The position numbers and the translations under genes were made by a program. Under the pieces are notes generated by a model. That model searched no databases, was not told the DNA's origin, and was given only the letters and a program-made list of their open reading frames with translations. A DNA stretch of 64,000 nucleotides, from the NCBI RefSeq assembly GCF_036010325.1, contig NZ_CP108549.1, positions 1,798,001 through 1,862,000 of the forward strand. The letters run 5' to 3'. The DNA comes from Streptomyces sp. NBC_01210. GTDB lineage: Bacteria; Actinomycetota; Actinomycetes; Streptomycetales; Streptomycetaceae. Position 1 is the first letter of the stretch; each line of letters starts with the position of its first letter. Positions 1-9,722 of this stretch are shown in pieces.

Positions 1-289
1 CCCCGGGACGGACGGCCTCGTGGCAGGCGGGCGGCAGCCTGCCGGACCGGGCGAAAGGGGGCCGGGCGGCGCCCTCGCGGCCGAGAGGCCCGGCTCACCC
101 CAGCCGGCGGACCGCCCCGCCCGCGGCACGTCGGACCACGTGCCGCCCACCGGCACCGAGGCGGACCGGGCGCCCTCCGCCGGACCCCGCGCCTCCGACG
201 CGCCCGCAGGCGGAACGGCCCCGGCCGCCGCCCCCGCCGCCGCGGAAGCCCGACCAGGCCTGTCGGGCGACCGCCCCACTCCCGGCACG

Positions 290-1447
290 GTGGATGAGGA
301 ACCGCCCACCACCGGCGGAGCGACGCGCCGAGCCGGACCGGCCGCCGCCCACACGGCCGCGGGTCCTGGCCCCGCCCGGCCGGGCGAACCGCCCACCCAC
401 GCCACGGCGGAACGCGAGCCGCCCACCGGCCACCGCAGCGAGAGCAGCCCCCGGCCCACCAGCCGGGATGTCGCCAGGGCCGCCGGGGTTTCGCAGGCCA
501 CCGTGTCGCTCGTCCTCGGTGACAAGTGGCGCGGCAGAGTGTCCGAGCGGACCGCCGGGCTGGTGCGGGATGCCGCGCGCGAGCTCGGGTACCGGCCGAA
601 TCTCGCCGCCCGCAATCTGCGGCTCGGACGGACCAGGACCGCGCTGCTCGTCGTCCCGGCCCTCACTAATGAGTTCTTCGCCCGCGTCTACACGGGCGCG
701 GCCACCGTCGCCGCCGAGCACGGCTTCGGTGTGGTGCTCTACCCCTCCCCCGAAGGCATCGGCCCCGCCAAGGACCCCTTCGCCTCCGCCCGTGCCGCTC
801 TCGACGGGGTGATCGCCTCCTCCATGGCCGCCGAGGCGCTGACCGCCATCCGCGGCACGCACCTCCCGCTGGTGATGCTCGACAGCAACCCGGCCGACCC
901 CGGCGCCGTGGCCCATGTCAACCTCGATATCGCCGACGGCATGCGGCAGATGACGGACCATCTCCTCGCACTCGGCCACCGTCGCTTCGTCCATCTCGCC
1001 TCGGCCGTGGCCTCCTGGACCTTCGACGTACGGGCCCGGGCTCTCCACGAGCATCTGCGTGACGTCCCCGACGCCGTCGTACGGACTGTCCCCGCGCCGC
1101 TCGACGTGGGCAGCGCACGCGCGGCCGTGGAGCGGGCGCTCATCGGCCCGGGACCGCGGCCCACCGCCATCCTCTGCGACGACGACATCCTGGCCGCCGG
1201 AGCCTGCAAGGCGGTACGGCGGCTGGGCCTGCGGGTGCCCGAGGACATCTCCGTCACCGGCTTCGACGATCTCGCGCTCGCCACGGCCGTGGAGCCCGAG
1301 CTCACCACGGTGCGCCTGCCCGCGGAACGGGTCGGCGAGCGTGGCATGTCCGCGCTGCTCGCGGTCCTCGACGGCCGCCCGCCCGAGGAGGGCGATCTCC
1401 CGGTGAATCTGGTCATCCGGGACTCGTCGGCCGCCCCCTCCTCTTGA
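290..1447 (+). CDS. LacI-family transcriptional regulator
   Basis: This gene encodes a DNA-binding sugar-type repressor. The helix-turn-helix region (SRDVARAAGVSQATVSLVLG) is followed by the hinge-like GYRPNLAARNLR segment and a periplasmic-binding-protein-like effector domain that ends with the typical GFDDLALA...PELTTVRLP region. The reading frame is open from base 20, but the roughly 145 residues before the helix-turn-helix are Pro/Ala/Gly-rich low complexity. LacI proteins are usually about 330-350 residues, which is the length from the helix-turn-helix to the stop. The start given is an in-frame GTG; an ATG/GTG further upstream, including base 20, cannot be excluded. No metabolic operon adjoins it, so its ligand is unknown. 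It is close to the proteasome operon but points toward it. Confidence 0.8.
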   Translation: MDEEPPTTGGATRRAGPAAAHTAAGPGPARPGEPPTHATAEREPPTGHRSESSPRPTSRDVARAAGVSQATVSLVLGDKWRGRVSERTAGLVRDAARELGYRPNLAARNLRLGRTRTALLVVPALTNEFFARVYTGAATVAAEHGFGVVLYPSPEGIGPAKDPFASARAALDGVIASSMAAEALTAIRGTHLPLVMLDSNPADPGAVAHVNLDIADGMRQMTDHLLALGHRRFVHLASAVASWTFDVRARALHEHLRDVPDAVVRTVPAPLDVGSARAAVERALIGPGPRPTAILCDDDILAAGACKAVRRLGLRVPEDISVTGFDDLALATAVEPELTTVRLPAERVGERGMSALLAVLDGRPPEEGDLPVNLVIRDSSAAPSS

Positions 1448-1499
1448 TCCCGTCCGTGCGGACCGGTCTTGAGCCCACGAGACCCGCCATGGAACCATC

Positions 1500-2562
1500 A
1501 TGATCATGATGAGTACGGCGGCGAATCCGATCGACGCGACGCTGATCGGAACGGCTCCCGCGACAGGCTGGATCGAGCCGCTCTCCGAGGGACGTCTTTC
1601 CGTCAGGACCGACGACCGGCTCGAGATACACGACCGGGAGGCGTTCCTCGCCGGCACGCCGTCCCCCACACAGTCGCTGCGCCTCCCGGCGCACTCCGCG
1701 GCGACCCCGTTGCCCGACGGCGGCGTCGTCGTCGCCGAGGGCACCCGAATCCGCGCCCTGGACCCCGACGGCAGCACCCGCTGGGAACTGCCCCACGCGC
1801 CCTGGCACGGCGGCCGGTGGAACCCCAGGCCACCGGGCGCCCCGGCCGCGAGCCCGGACGGCGGGCTCGTCAGTGTCGTGGTTCCGACGCTCGCCGACAG
1901 CGACACCCCGGCGGCGCTGGTCTACGACGATCCGCCCCGGCACCGGTACGCCCGCGACGCCCTGCTCCTCATCGACACCGCGTCCGGCCGGGTCAGAGCG
2001 CGGCGGCCGATCGGTGCGGTCGCCTCGGACGTGACGCAGCGGTGGCATCCGGACGGCTCGCTGCTCGCCCTCTCCTGCTGGACGGCCTGGTACAGCTGGT
2101 CGACCTGGTGGATCGAGCCGCGCCGGGACGGGCTGCACATCCGCGGCGGCACGACCATGCGCGAGGTGATCGACTTCCTGCCGGATACGTCGCGTGTGCT
2201 CACGCTGCGGCGCGCCGAGGCGATCGCCCCACCATGACGACCGTGACGAGCTCGCGTCACACGATGTGAGCGCCGATGACCCGGCCGGACTGCTCGACCT
2301 CGGCGAACTCGCCGTCGACCCCGACAACGACGTGTTCACCGCTGCGTATCTGCTCGATACCGCTCATGTCCTGGTCACCGGCCGGGTGTACCTTCCCGGG
2401 CGCCCGGCGGCGGTCCGCCACTGGCTCTGTGACACGGCGACGCTGCTGCCGCTCGGCCGGGTCCGCTACCCCGTGCCGGTCGGTGCTGAGGCGACCCCGC
2501 TCGGTGACGGGAGCTGGCTCACCCGGGACCGCGAACGCCTCCACCACTGGGCGCTCCCCTGA
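1500..2562 (+). pseudogene. beta-propeller-like hypothetical protein, split by a frameshift
   Basis: Two consecutive reading frames look like one gene. Frame A runs from the ATG cluster at 1500-1511 (Met-Ile-Met-Met) to a TGA at 2235-2237. Frame B continues to 2562 with the same composition (PAGLLDLGELAVDPDN...). Both halves have repeated short strands of the kind DGSTRWELP and DTASGRVRARRP, suggesting a WD40/PQQ-like propeller. Removing one C from the CCCC run near 2227-2231 would join the frames into one protein of about 350 residues reading ...AEAIAHHDDRDELA.... The cause could be a true mutation or a homopolymer sequencing error. I recognise no named family. It converges on prcA across a strong terminator. 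Confidence 0.6.
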
Positions 2563-2571
2563 GCCGGCGAT

Positions 2572-2617
2572 ACGGCTGCGCCCCGGAACCGCACAAGGCG
2601 GTCCGGGGCGCAGCCGT
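2572..2617. terminator. bidirectional terminator between the hypothetical gene and prcA
   Basis: A 20-bp stem pairs 2572-2592 (one bulged A) with 2598-2617, with loop ACAAG. It lies between two convergent genes, so it can end both transcripts. No long T-run follows, as is common in Streptomyces. Confidence 0.85.
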
Positions 2618-2674
2618 GTAAAGCCGTGTCTGCGGTTGTCGGCAGTCGTCTTCGGTCGCCGTCAGCGGTCCGGG

Positions 2675-3442
2675 CTACTCGCCGCCGCCCTCTTCCGTCT
2701 CCTCGGTGTCCGACGGGGCATCCGTCGGGGTCGACGCGGCGCCGTCGGCCTCGAGCAGCCGCGACAGCTGCCGCCCGACGATGCGCTTGAACTTCCGCTG
2801 CTGCGGTCGTGTGCGGTCCAGGACCGCCACCTCCAGCCGCTCCGCGGGGATCTCCCGGTCGTTGCCGTTGGCCTGGTTGGACAGGGCCTGGACGGCCAGC
2901 TTCAGTGCCTCCGCCAGCGACATTCCGTCACGGTGCCGCTGGTCGAGGTAGGTGCTGATCTGTTCGGAATTGCCGCCGACCGCGACCGAGCCGTGCTCGT
3001 CCACGATCGATCCGTCGTGCGGCAGCCGGTAGATCTGGTCGCCCTCAGGTGTGGCGCCGACCTCGGCGACGACCAGCTCCACCTCGTACGGCTTCTCGGC
3101 CGCACTGGAGAAGATCGTGCCCAGGGTCTGGGCGTAGACGTTGGCGAGCCCACGGGCCGTCACATCGTCGCGGTCGTAGGTGTATCCGCGCAGATCGGCG
3201 TAGCGCACGCCGCCGATCCGCAGGTTCTCGTACTCGTTGTACTTGCCGGCCGCGGCGAAGCCGATCCGGTCGTAGATCTCACTGAATTTGTGCAGGGCAC
3301 GGGACGGGTTCTCACCGACGAAGACGATGCCGTCGGTGTACTGCAGCACGACGAGGCTGCGACCACGGGCGATGCCCTTCCGGGCGTATTCCGCCCGGTC
3401 GGCCATGGCCTGCTGGGGTGAGACATAGAACGGCGTCGACAC
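2675..3442 (-). CDS. prcA: 20S proteasome alpha subunit
   Basis: This is the alpha-type subunit that forms the two outer seven-membered rings of the bacterial 20S proteasome, where it gates access and docks the ARC/Mpa ATPase. It is 255 residues and shows the actinobacterial alpha N-terminus ([23 protein letters not shown]), the [15 protein letters not shown] strand pair and the [14 protein letters not shown] helix. It has no processed catalytic threonine, as expected for alpha subunits. The C-terminus is acidic and probably disordered (ending EETEEGGGE). The start is GTG with an AAGGGACGG ribosome site just upstream. It follows prcB by 51 bp and is the last gene of the dop-pup-prcB-prcA unit, ending at the terminator at 2572-2617. 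Confidence 0.97.
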   Translation of the reverse strand: MSTPFYVSPQQAMADRAEYARKGIARGRSLVVLQYTDGIVFVGENPSRALHKFSEIYDRIGFAAAGKYNEYENLRIGGVRYADLRGYTYDRDDVTARGLANVYAQTLGTIFSSAAEKPYEVELVVAEVGATPEGDQIYRLPHDGSIVDEHGSVAVGGNSEQISTYLDQRHRDGMSLAEALKLAVQALSNQANGNDREIPAERLEVAVLDRTRPQQRKFKRIVGRQLSRLLEADGAASTPTDAPSDTEETEEGGGE

Positions 3443-3493
3443 CGGCTATCCGTCCCTTTCTGTCAGTGGCATATCGGTTCGGAAGAAGGGGCA

Positions 3494-4339
3494 TCAGAGC
3501 AGCGAAGCGCGCGGGCCGTCGGGCCTTTCGAGGCGCCGCTCCAGGATCGACCGGGCGACCTCGGAGGACTCGGCCTCGGTGAGCTTGCGGAAGCCCTCGT
3601 CGCTGATGACGGTGACGATGGGGTAGATCCGCCGGGCCACGTCTGGCCCGCCGGTCGCCGAGTCGTCGTCGGCCGCGTCGTACAGCGCCTGGACGACCAG
3701 AGTGACGGCTTGCTGCTCGGTCATGTCGTCGTGGTACAGCTTCTTCATCGCCCCGCGGGCGAAGATCGAACCGGAGCCGGTGGCCGCGTAGCCGTGCTCC
3801 TCGGAGCGGCCGCCCGTCACGTCGTACGAGAAGATGCGGCCCTTCTCCCGGTCCACGTCGTAGCCCGCGAAGAGCGGCACGACGGCCAGGCCCTGCATGG
3901 CCATGCCGAGGTTGCCCCGGATCATGGTGGAGAGCCGGTTGGCCTTGCCCTCCAGGGAGAGCTGGGCGCCTTCGACCTTCTCGAAGTGCTCCAGCTCGAG
4001 CTGGAAGAGCTTGACCATCTCCACCGCCAGGCCGGCGGTGCCGGCGATGCCCACGGCCGAGTACTCGTCGGCCGGGAAGACCTTTTCGATATCGCGCTGG
4101 GCGATCATGTTGCCCATGGTCGCCCGACGGTCACCGGCGAGCACCACACCGCCGGGAAACGTCGTCGCGACGATGGTCGTGCCGTGCGGTGCCTCGATGG
4201 CGCCCTGCACGGGCGGCAGGACGCGCTTGCCGGGCAGCATCTCCGGGGAGTGCTGGCCCAGAAAGTCCATGAACGAGGACGAGCCGGGCGTCAGGAAGGC
4301 TGCCGGCAGACGCCCGGTGCTACGAGGGTTGGCTTCCAC
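3494..4339 (-). CDS. prcB: 20S proteasome beta subunit
   Basis: This is the catalytic beta subunit, an N-terminal nucleophile hydrolase. It is 281 residues, made with a propeptide of 53 residues that is removed before Thr54 in the HGTTIVA motif; Thr54 becomes the N-terminal nucleophile. Conserved Asp and Lys regions of the active site ([14 protein letters not shown]) follow, and the [12 protein letters not shown] and [11 protein letters not shown] segments match the family. The start is GTG with GGAAGG upstream. It sits 146 bp downstream of pup and 51 bp upstream of prcA, consistent with one transcript. It degrades pupylated proteins delivered through the ARC ATPase. Confidence 0.97.
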   Translation of the reverse strand: MEANPRSTGRLPAAFLTPGSSSFMDFLGQHSPEMLPGKRVLPPVQGAIEAPHGTTIVATTFPGGVVLAGDRRATMGNMIAQRDIEKVFPADEYSAVGIAGTAGLAVEMVKLFQLELEHFEKVEGAQLSLEGKANRLSTMIRGNLGMAMQGLAVVPLFAGYDVDREKGRIFSYDVTGGRSEEHGYAATGSGSIFARGAMKKLYHDDMTEQQAVTLVVQALYDAADDDSATGGPDVARRIYPIVTVISDEGFRKLTEAESSEVARSILERRLERPDGPRASLL

Positions 4340-4485
4340 GCGTTTCCTTCCGGATTGGCGGCGGCCCGCCGTGTCGGGCGCGGGCCGATCTTACGAACTG
4401 TGCACGGACCTTACCCGCGCCGTCGCCGGTCATCCGCCCCGGTGCCACCGGCTTTCGCCGACGGCACCGAGACGGACAACAGGTG

Positions 4486-4704
4486 CTACTCCCCGCCCTT
4501 TTGGACAAAGGAACGCACGAAGTCCTCGGCGTTCTCCTCGAGGACGTCGTCAATCTCGTCCAGTACGGAGTCGACGTCGTCCGACAGCTTCTCCTGGCGC
4601 TCCTTGAGGTCCTCCGAAGCCTGCGCTTCCTGCGTCTGCTCCTCGGTCTCCTCAGTGGAACGCGTGGCCTTCTGCTGTCCGCCGCCGGTGTCCTTGGTCG
4701 CCAT
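4486..4704 (-). CDS. pup: prokaryotic ubiquitin-like protein Pup
   Basis: Pup is the small, largely disordered tag that is attached through its C-terminal glutamate to lysines of target proteins, marking them for the ARC/proteasome. The 72-residue product begins MATKDTGGGQQKATRSTEE and contains the helical docking region DLKERQEKLSDDVDSVLDEI and the C-terminal SFVQKGGE. The last residue is already glutamate, so deamidation of a terminal glutamine (the Dop reaction needed for GGQ-type Pup) is not required here. It lies 137 bp after dop and 146 bp before prcB on the same strand. Confidence 0.97.
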   Translation of the reverse strand: MATKDTGGGQQKATRSTEETEEQTQEAQASEDLKERQEKLSDDVDSVLDEIDDVLEENAEDFVRSFVQKGGE

Positions 4705-4841
4705 ATCCCTCACCCCGCTCGGTTTGCCCTGACGTGAGTTCGTTCGGTCAAGATCAGACCCTACAAGCAGGGTCCGACATCGGCCCCGCACTTGCCTCAA
4801 CGTCCGGGGACCACCTCGATGATTCCCGGACTGGAACCATT

Positions 4842-6353
4842 TCAGCCCCCGGACAGCACCCGGACCAGGTCTTCCGCGGTCCGGCACCGGTCCAGGAGCT
4901 CCTTGACGTGGTTGCGTGTACCGCGCAGCGGTTCCAGCGTCGGCACCCGCTGCAGCGAGTCCCGGCCAGGCAGATCGAAGATCACCGAGTCCCAGGAGGC
5001 CGCGGCGACATCGTCGGCGTACTGCTCCAGGCAGCGACCGCGGAAGTACGCACGGGTGTCCTCGGGCGGCTTCGTCCGGGCCCGCGCGACGTCCGGCTCG
5101 TCCAGGAGCCGTTTCATCTTCCCGCGGGCCGCCAGCCGGTTGTACAGGCCCTTCTCGGGGCGTACGTCGGCGTACTGGAGGTCCACCAGGTGCAGCCGTG
5201 CAGCGTCCCACTCGAGGTTGTCACGCCGCCGGTAGCCCTCCATGAGCTCCTTCTTGGCGATCCAGTCCAGCTCGCCGGACAGGCTCATCGGGTCGTTCTC
5301 GAGCCGGTTGAGCGTGTCCTCCCAGCGGATCAGGACGTCCTTGGTCTGTTCGTCGGCGTCCACGCCGAAGCGCTCCTCGACGTACTTCCGCGCCAGCTCG
5401 AAGTACTCCATCTGGAGCTGGACTGCGGTGAGTGTCCGGCCGCTGCGCAGCGTGACCAGCCGCTTAAGGGTCGGGTCGTGGGAGACCTGGTGCAGGGTGC
5501 GTACGGGCTGGTCGACGGCCAGGTCCACGGCGATGAAGCCGTCCTCGATCATCGACAGGACCAGGGCCGTGGTGCCCAGCTTCAGATAGGTCGAGATCTC
5601 CGACAGGTTCGCGTCGCCGATGATCACATGGAGCCTGCGGTATTTCTCGGCGTCCGAGTGCGGCTCGTCGCGGGTGTTGATGATGGGCCGCTTGAGGGTG
5701 GTCTCGAGCCCGACCTCGACCTCGAAGTAGTCGGCGCGCTGGCTGATCTGAAAGCCGTGTTCATGGCCGTCCTGGCCGATTCCGACCCGTCCGGCGCCGG
5801 TGACGACCTGGCGGGAGACGAAGAACGGCGTCAGGTGGCGCACGATGTCCGAGAAGGCGGTCTCCCGCTTCATCAGATAGTTCTCGTGGGTCCCGTAGGA
5901 AGCGCCTTTGTTGTCGGTGTTGTTTTTGTAGAGGTGGATCGGCTGGGCGCCGGGGAGCTGGGCCGCGCGCTCGGCGGCCTCCGCCATGATGCGTTCGCCG
6001 GCCTTGTCCCAGAGCACGGCGTCGCGCGGGTTGGTCACCTCGGGCGAGCTGTATTCCGGGTGGGCATGGTCGACGTAGAGCCGCGCACCGTTGGTGAGGA
6101 TGACATTGGCGAGGCCGATGTCCTCATCGGTGAGCTGGCTGGAGTCGGCGGCCTCGCGGGCGAGGTCGAAGCCGCGGGCGTCCCGCAGCGGATTCTCCTC
6201 CTCAAAGTCCCAGCGTGCGCGCCGCGCCCTGTGCATCGCCGCCGCGTAAGCGTTGACGATCTGGGACGAGGTGAGCATGGCATTGGCGTTCGGGTGGCCA
6301 GGGACGGAGATTCCGTACTCCGTCTCGATGCCCATTACTCGCCGTACGGTCAT
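4842..6353 (-). CDS. dop: Pup deamidase/depupylase Dop
   Basis: Dop belongs to the carboxylate-amine ligase-like family with the Pup ligase PafA. It removes Pup from substrates and, where Pup ends in Gln, deamidates it. The 503-residue protein begins [13 protein letters not shown] and carries the [13 protein letters not shown] motif with Asp95 at the catalytic position known from Dop. The insertion between about residues 110 and 145 ([15 protein letters not shown] then [20 protein letters not shown]) fits Dop rather than PafA. Because the neighbouring Pup ends in Glu, depupylation is the likely role here. The start is ATG after AAGGAGGG. Upstream lie a terminator that separates it from arc and a TAGGCT -10-like box at 6468-6473. 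Confidence 0.95.
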   Translation of the reverse strand: MTVRRVMGIETEYGISVPGHPNANAMLTSSQIVNAYAAAMHRARRARWDFEEENPLRDARGFDLAREAADSSQLTDEDIGLANVILTNGARLYVDHAHPEYSSPEVTNPRDAVLWDKAGERIMAEAAERAAQLPGAQPIHLYKNNTDNKGASYGTHENYLMKRETAFSDIVRHLTPFFVSRQVVTGAGRVGIGQDGHEHGFQISQRADYFEVEVGLETTLKRPIINTRDEPHSDAEKYRRLHVIIGDANLSEISTYLKLGTTALVLSMIEDGFIAVDLAVDQPVRTLHQVSHDPTLKRLVTLRSGRTLTAVQLQMEYFELARKYVEERFGVDADEQTKDVLIRWEDTLNRLENDPMSLSGELDWIAKKELMEGYRRRDNLEWDAARLHLVDLQYADVRPEKGLYNRLAARGKMKRLLDEPDVARARTKPPEDTRAYFRGRCLEQYADDVAAASWDSVIFDLPGRDSLQRVPTLEPLRGTRNHVKELLDRCRTAEDLVRVLSGG

Positions 6354-6467
6354 GCGGCCCTCCTTGCCCGGCGGCGCTCCCCTCCGGGAACGGCGCTCAA
6401 GTACCGCTGTCTCTCCGGTGCGTGTGCGGTGCCCGTCCCCGCACTGCGCGACTCGGCGGTACCGAAG

Positions 6468-6473
6468 AGCCTA
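6468..6473 (-). promoter_or_regulatory. candidate -10 box for the dop operon
   Basis: TAGGCT on the minus strand matches the actinobacterial -10 consensus and lies about 115 nt upstream of dop, after the arc terminator. I see no clear -35 hexamer at 17-18 bp. The assignment is by position and motif only. Confidence 0.35.
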
Positions 6474-6543
6474 GAACGCCTCTGCGCTGGTGGGGAGATC
6501 AATTGCGTCATTGCTCCGGTATGGCCGGACCTGTCAAGAAAGC

Positions 6544-6583
6544 AACCGGCTGCGGATGCCCGGCCGGGCATCCGCAGCCGGTT
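6544..6583. terminator. terminator after arc
   Basis: A perfect 40-bp palindrome (20-bp arms beginning AACCGGCTGCGG) starts 7 nt after the arc stop codon and is centred between 6563 and 6564. It separates arc from the dop-pup-prcBA transcript. Confidence 0.85.
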
Positions 6584-6589
6584 TGCGTT

Positions 6590-8356
6590 CTACAGGTACT
6601 GCCCGGTGTTCGCCACCGTGTCGATGGAACGCCCTGTGTCCGCGCCCTGCTTTCCGGTGACAAGGGTGCGGATGAAGACAATCCGCTCGCCCTTCTTTCC
6701 GGAGATCCGGGCCCAGTCGTCCGGGTTGGTGGTGTTCGGCAGGTCCTCGTTCTCCTTGAACTCGTCCACGCAAGCCTGGAGGAGATGGGAGACCCGGAGG
6801 CCCTTCTGGTTGTGGTCGAGGAAGGCCTTGATGGCCATCTTCTTGGCCCGGTCGACGATGTTCTGGATCATCGCGCCGGAGTTGAAGTCCTTGAAGTACA
6901 GGACTTCCTTGTCGCCGTTGGCGTACGTGACCTCGAGGAAGCGGTTCTCCTCGGACTCCGCGTACATCTGCTCGACGACCGACTGGATCATCGCGTGTGC
7001 CGCGGCGTCCTTGGAGCCGTTGTGCTCGGAGAGGTCGTCCGAGTGCAGCGGCAGCGAAGCCGTCAGGTACTTGGCGAAGATGTCCTTCGCGGCCTCCGCG
7101 TCCGGACGCTCGATCTTGATCTTCACATCGAGCCGGCCGGGCCGCAGGATCGCGGGGTCGATCATGTCCTCGCGGTTGGAGGCGCCGATGACGATGACGT
7201 TCTCCAGGCCCTCCACACCGTCGATCTCGGCGAGCAGCTGCGGGACGATGGTGTTCTCCACGTCCGAGCTGACACCGGAACCACGGGTGCGGAAGAGGGA
7301 TTCCATCTCGTCGAAGAAGACGATGACGGGGGTGCCCTCACTCGCCTTCTCCCGGGCACGCTGGAAGACGAGGCGGATGTGCCGCTCGGTCTCACCGACG
7401 TACTTGTTGAGGAGCTCGGGGCCCTTGATGTTGAGGAAGTAGCTCTTCCCCGCGGGCTGGCCGGTCACCTCGGCGACCTTCTTGGCAAGGGAGTTGGCGA
7501 CCGCCTTCGCGATCAGCGTCTTGCCGCATCCGGGCGGGCCGTAGAGCAGGATGCCCTTCGGCGGCCGCAGTTCGTGCTCCTTGAAGAGGTCCGGATGGAG
7601 GTAGGGGAGCTCGACCGCGTCGCGGATCATCTCGATCTGGCCGCCCAGACCGCCGATCTTGTCGTAGTCGACGTCCGGGACCTCTTCGAGGACGAGTTCC
7701 TCGACCTCGCTCTTGGGAACGACCTCGTAGACGTAGCCGGAGCGGGGCTCGAGGAGCAGGGCGTCGCCGGGGCGGATGGTGATGTCCAGCAGCGGCTCCG
7801 CGAGCCGCACCACCCTTTCCTCGTCGGTGTGCCCGACCACCAGGGCGCGCTCGCCGTCCTCGAGGATCTCCTTGAGGGTGACGATGTCCCCGGCACGCTC
7901 GTACTCCATGGCCTCGACCACGTTGAGCGCCTCGTTGAGCATGACTTCCTGGCCGCGCCGGAGCTCGTCGAGCTCGACGCTGGGGCTCACATTCACCCGG
8001 AGCTTGCGGCCCCCGGTGAAGATGTCACATGTGCCGTCCTCATTCGCCTGCAGGAAGACACCGAAGCCGGCCGGCGGCTGTGCGAGCCGGTCGACCTCCT
8101 CCTTGAGGGCCACGATCTGGTCGCGGGCCTCGCGGAGTGTGTTGGCGAGCCGCTCGTTCTGTGCGGACACGCCGGCCAGGTTGGTCTGCAACTCGACGAT
8201 CCGCTCTTCGAGAATCCTCGTATGACGCGGAGAGTCGGCGAGCTTGCGGCGCAGGACGGCGATTTCCTGCTCGAGATAGGCAACCTGGCCGGCTGGGTCT
8301 TCAGACCCCCGCCCCGGCCGGATGCCGCGGTTGATGTCGTCGTCGTGGGCTGCCAC
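6590..8356 (-). CDS. arc: proteasome-activating AAA ATPase ARC (Mpa)
   Basis: This is the hexameric AAA+ unfoldase that recruits pupylated proteins and threads them into the 20S proteasome. The 588-residue protein has an N-terminal coiled coil ([16 protein letters not shown]...), OB-type interdomain strands, a Walker A with Lys279 (GPPGCGKT) and a Walker B with Glu350 (VIVFFDEME). It ends in GQYL, the C-terminal Tyr-containing motif that docks into the alpha ring. I chose the GTG at 8356 because GGAGGAGGTGAGG lies directly upstream; a TTG frame extension to 8374 would place the start inside that ribosome site. It is transcribed away from the ferredoxin gene. Confidence 0.95.
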   Translation of the reverse strand: MAAHDDDINRGIRPGRGSEDPAGQVAYLEQEIAVLRRKLADSPRHTRILEERIVELQTNLAGVSAQNERLANTLREARDQIVALKEEVDRLAQPPAGFGVFLQANEDGTCDIFTGGRKLRVNVSPSVELDELRRGQEVMLNEALNVVEAMEYERAGDIVTLKEILEDGERALVVGHTDEERVVRLAEPLLDITIRPGDALLLEPRSGYVYEVVPKSEVEELVLEEVPDVDYDKIGGLGGQIEMIRDAVELPYLHPDLFKEHELRPPKGILLYGPPGCGKTLIAKAVANSLAKKVAEVTGQPAGKSYFLNIKGPELLNKYVGETERHIRLVFQRAREKASEGTPVIVFFDEMESLFRTRGSGVSSDVENTIVPQLLAEIDGVEGLENVIVIGASNREDMIDPAILRPGRLDVKIKIERPDAEAAKDIFAKYLTASLPLHSDDLSEHNGSKDAAAHAMIQSVVEQMYAESEENRFLEVTYANGDKEVLYFKDFNSGAMIQNIVDRAKKMAIKAFLDHNQKGLRVSHLLQACVDEFKENEDLPNTTNPDDWARISGKKGERIVFIRTLVTGKQGADTGRSIDTVANTGQYL

Positions 8357-8609
8357 GGTCCTCACCTCCTCCAAGGGGAGCTGGACGCTTCCTGACCCTA
8401 CCTGCGTGGGTGATGATTGAAACCCCTAGATCACAAAGACGGTAGGGGTGTGTCCGATCTTCACCCTTGCGCTCTCCCTTACGCCAGAGGAATACCCACC
8501 CAACAACATCGGAAAGCGGGCGGAGGTATCGTCGAAGCGTTCAACACCCGTCAGGGCTGGCACGACTTGCTTCACATTGCTACACCCGACGAAGGAAACG
8601 GCAGGAGAT

Positions 8610-8921
8610 ATGACCGTGCAGGACGAGGCCCCCACGGAAGGCGTCGGGGAGGCTCTGGAGGTCTGGATCGACCAGGACCTCTGCACAGGGGACGGGATCT
8701 GCGCCCAGTACGCCCCGGAGGTCTTCGAGCTCGACATCGACGGGCTCGCCTACGTGAAGAGCACCGAAGACGAACTGCTCCAGAACCCGGGCGCCACAAC
8801 GCCCGTACCCCTGCCGTTGCTGAGGGATGTCGTGGACTCCGCGAAGGAGTGCCCGGGCGACTGTATCCACGTACGTCGCGTTTCGGACAGGGTCGAGGTC
8901 TACGGACCCGACGCAGAGTGA
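8610..8921 (+). CDS. small ferredoxin ([3Fe-4S]-type)
   Basis: This is a 103-residue electron-transfer protein. The cluster-binding region reads DQDLCTGDGICAQYAPEVFELD and, near the C-terminus, AKECPGDCIHV. The spacing C-x5-C followed by a distal Cys, with a non-Cys at the usual second position, fits the Streptomyces single-cluster [3Fe-4S]-like ferredoxins that often serve cytochromes P450. No P450 lies nearby, so the partner is unknown. I chose ATG 8610 because GGCAGGAGAT precedes it; the frame is open further upstream. The gene is divergent from arc and its stop is only 4 nt from the end of the converging gene. Confidence 0.85.
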   Translation: MTVQDEAPTEGVGEALEVWIDQDLCTGDGICAQYAPEVFELDIDGLAYVKSTEDELLQNPGATTPVPLPLLRDVVDSAKECPGDCIHVRRVSDRVEVYGPDAE

Positions 8922-8925
8922 CGGA

Positions 8926-9498
8926 TCACACACCGCGCGCTTCGGCAGGGGCGGTGCGTACGAACTTCCCGCCCTTCCACTGCCACTTGACCTTCTCCTG
9001 CTTGTCCGGGCAGCAGCTCGGGACATCGGGCGAGGAGTAGCCGAGCAGCGTCGCCGTGACCGCTCCGTCACGTACAGCGAAGTCGCCGACGCTCTGCTTC
9101 TGCACGGGCTCGAGCAGCGTCGCGACGACGCGCGGGCCCGTCCCATTGCCCCGGGTCAGTACGAAGATGGCACTCGGCGGGGTGCCGGAGCCTGCGTCGC
9201 AGCGGGCCACCACCACGGTCTCGGGGCTGCCGTCGCCGTCGAGATCGCCCGAGGCCTTCTTGGTCACCACACTTTTGGCGCCGCCGCACTCCAGCGGAAG
9301 CTGCACTCCCGCGGGGTCGGGCGCCGGGGCTGCGGCGGTGCTGATCTGCGGCTGCGAGCCCGGCTGGGACGCGGTGGCGGCCTTGGGCTGCAGCAGCCCG
9401 GCGGCCGCGACGACCGCTGCCATCGCCGTCGCGGTGGCGAGCCAGTGCACCGGGCGGGCGTCGGTGTGCGCGAGGTCCGGGACGGCGGAGGTCTGCAC
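8926..9498 (-). CDS. membrane-anchored hypothetical protein with FG-GAP-like Ca-binding loop
   Basis: The product is predicted to be exported or anchored. From the GTG at 9498 (AGGAGA ribosome site, about 9 nt away) it has one hydrophobic segment (WLATATAMAAVVAAAGLL), then an Ala/Pro/Gln-rich linker and a soluble domain. That domain contains GDLDGDGSPETVVV, the acidic loop pattern of FG-GAP/integrin-like repeats, and a Cys-Cys pair near the end (PSCCPDKQEKVKW). An upstream ATG at 9567 would add 23 residues but has no ribosome site. No enzymatic motif is visible and the function is unknown. It converges with the ferredoxin gene. Confidence 0.6.
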   Translation of the reverse strand: MQTSAVPDLAHTDARPVHWLATATAMAAVVAAAGLLQPKAATASQPGSQPQISTAAAPAPDPAGVQLPLECGGAKSVVTKKASGDLDGDGSPETVVVARCDAGSGTPPSAIFVLTRGNGTGPRVVATLLEPVQKQSVGDFAVRDGAVTATLLGYSSPDVPSCCPDKQEKVKWQWKGGKFVRTAPAEARGV

Positions 9499-9654
9499 GC
9501 GGGATGTCTCCTGGGAAGGCGGTACCGGCGGGGAGTCAGCGACGGGAGGAAGTCTGCATCGTGCCATACGTCACAGCGGGTGCGGAACAGTGGGGTCCGT
9601 AACTCTCACGTATAGACACCGACGTACACACGGTGTGGAGATGGTCAACGCGAT

Positions 9655-9705
9655 GACGCCGCCGCCGAGTTCTCCGTGGTGTCACGGGAACTTGGCGGCG
9701 GCGTC
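9655..9705. terminator. terminator after trmI
   Basis: An 18-bp stem (one G-U pair) pairs 9655-9672 with 9688-9705 around a 15-nt loop, just beyond the trmI stop codon. Confidence 0.75.
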
Positions 9706-9722
9706 GGTGCGTTGTGCGGGGG

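Noticed and set aside
4734..7442. A 902-codon plus-strand open frame across dop and arc
   Set aside because: It is antisense to two clearly conserved proteasome genes; GC-rich codon bias keeps the opposite frame open. Its translation has no recognisable domain.
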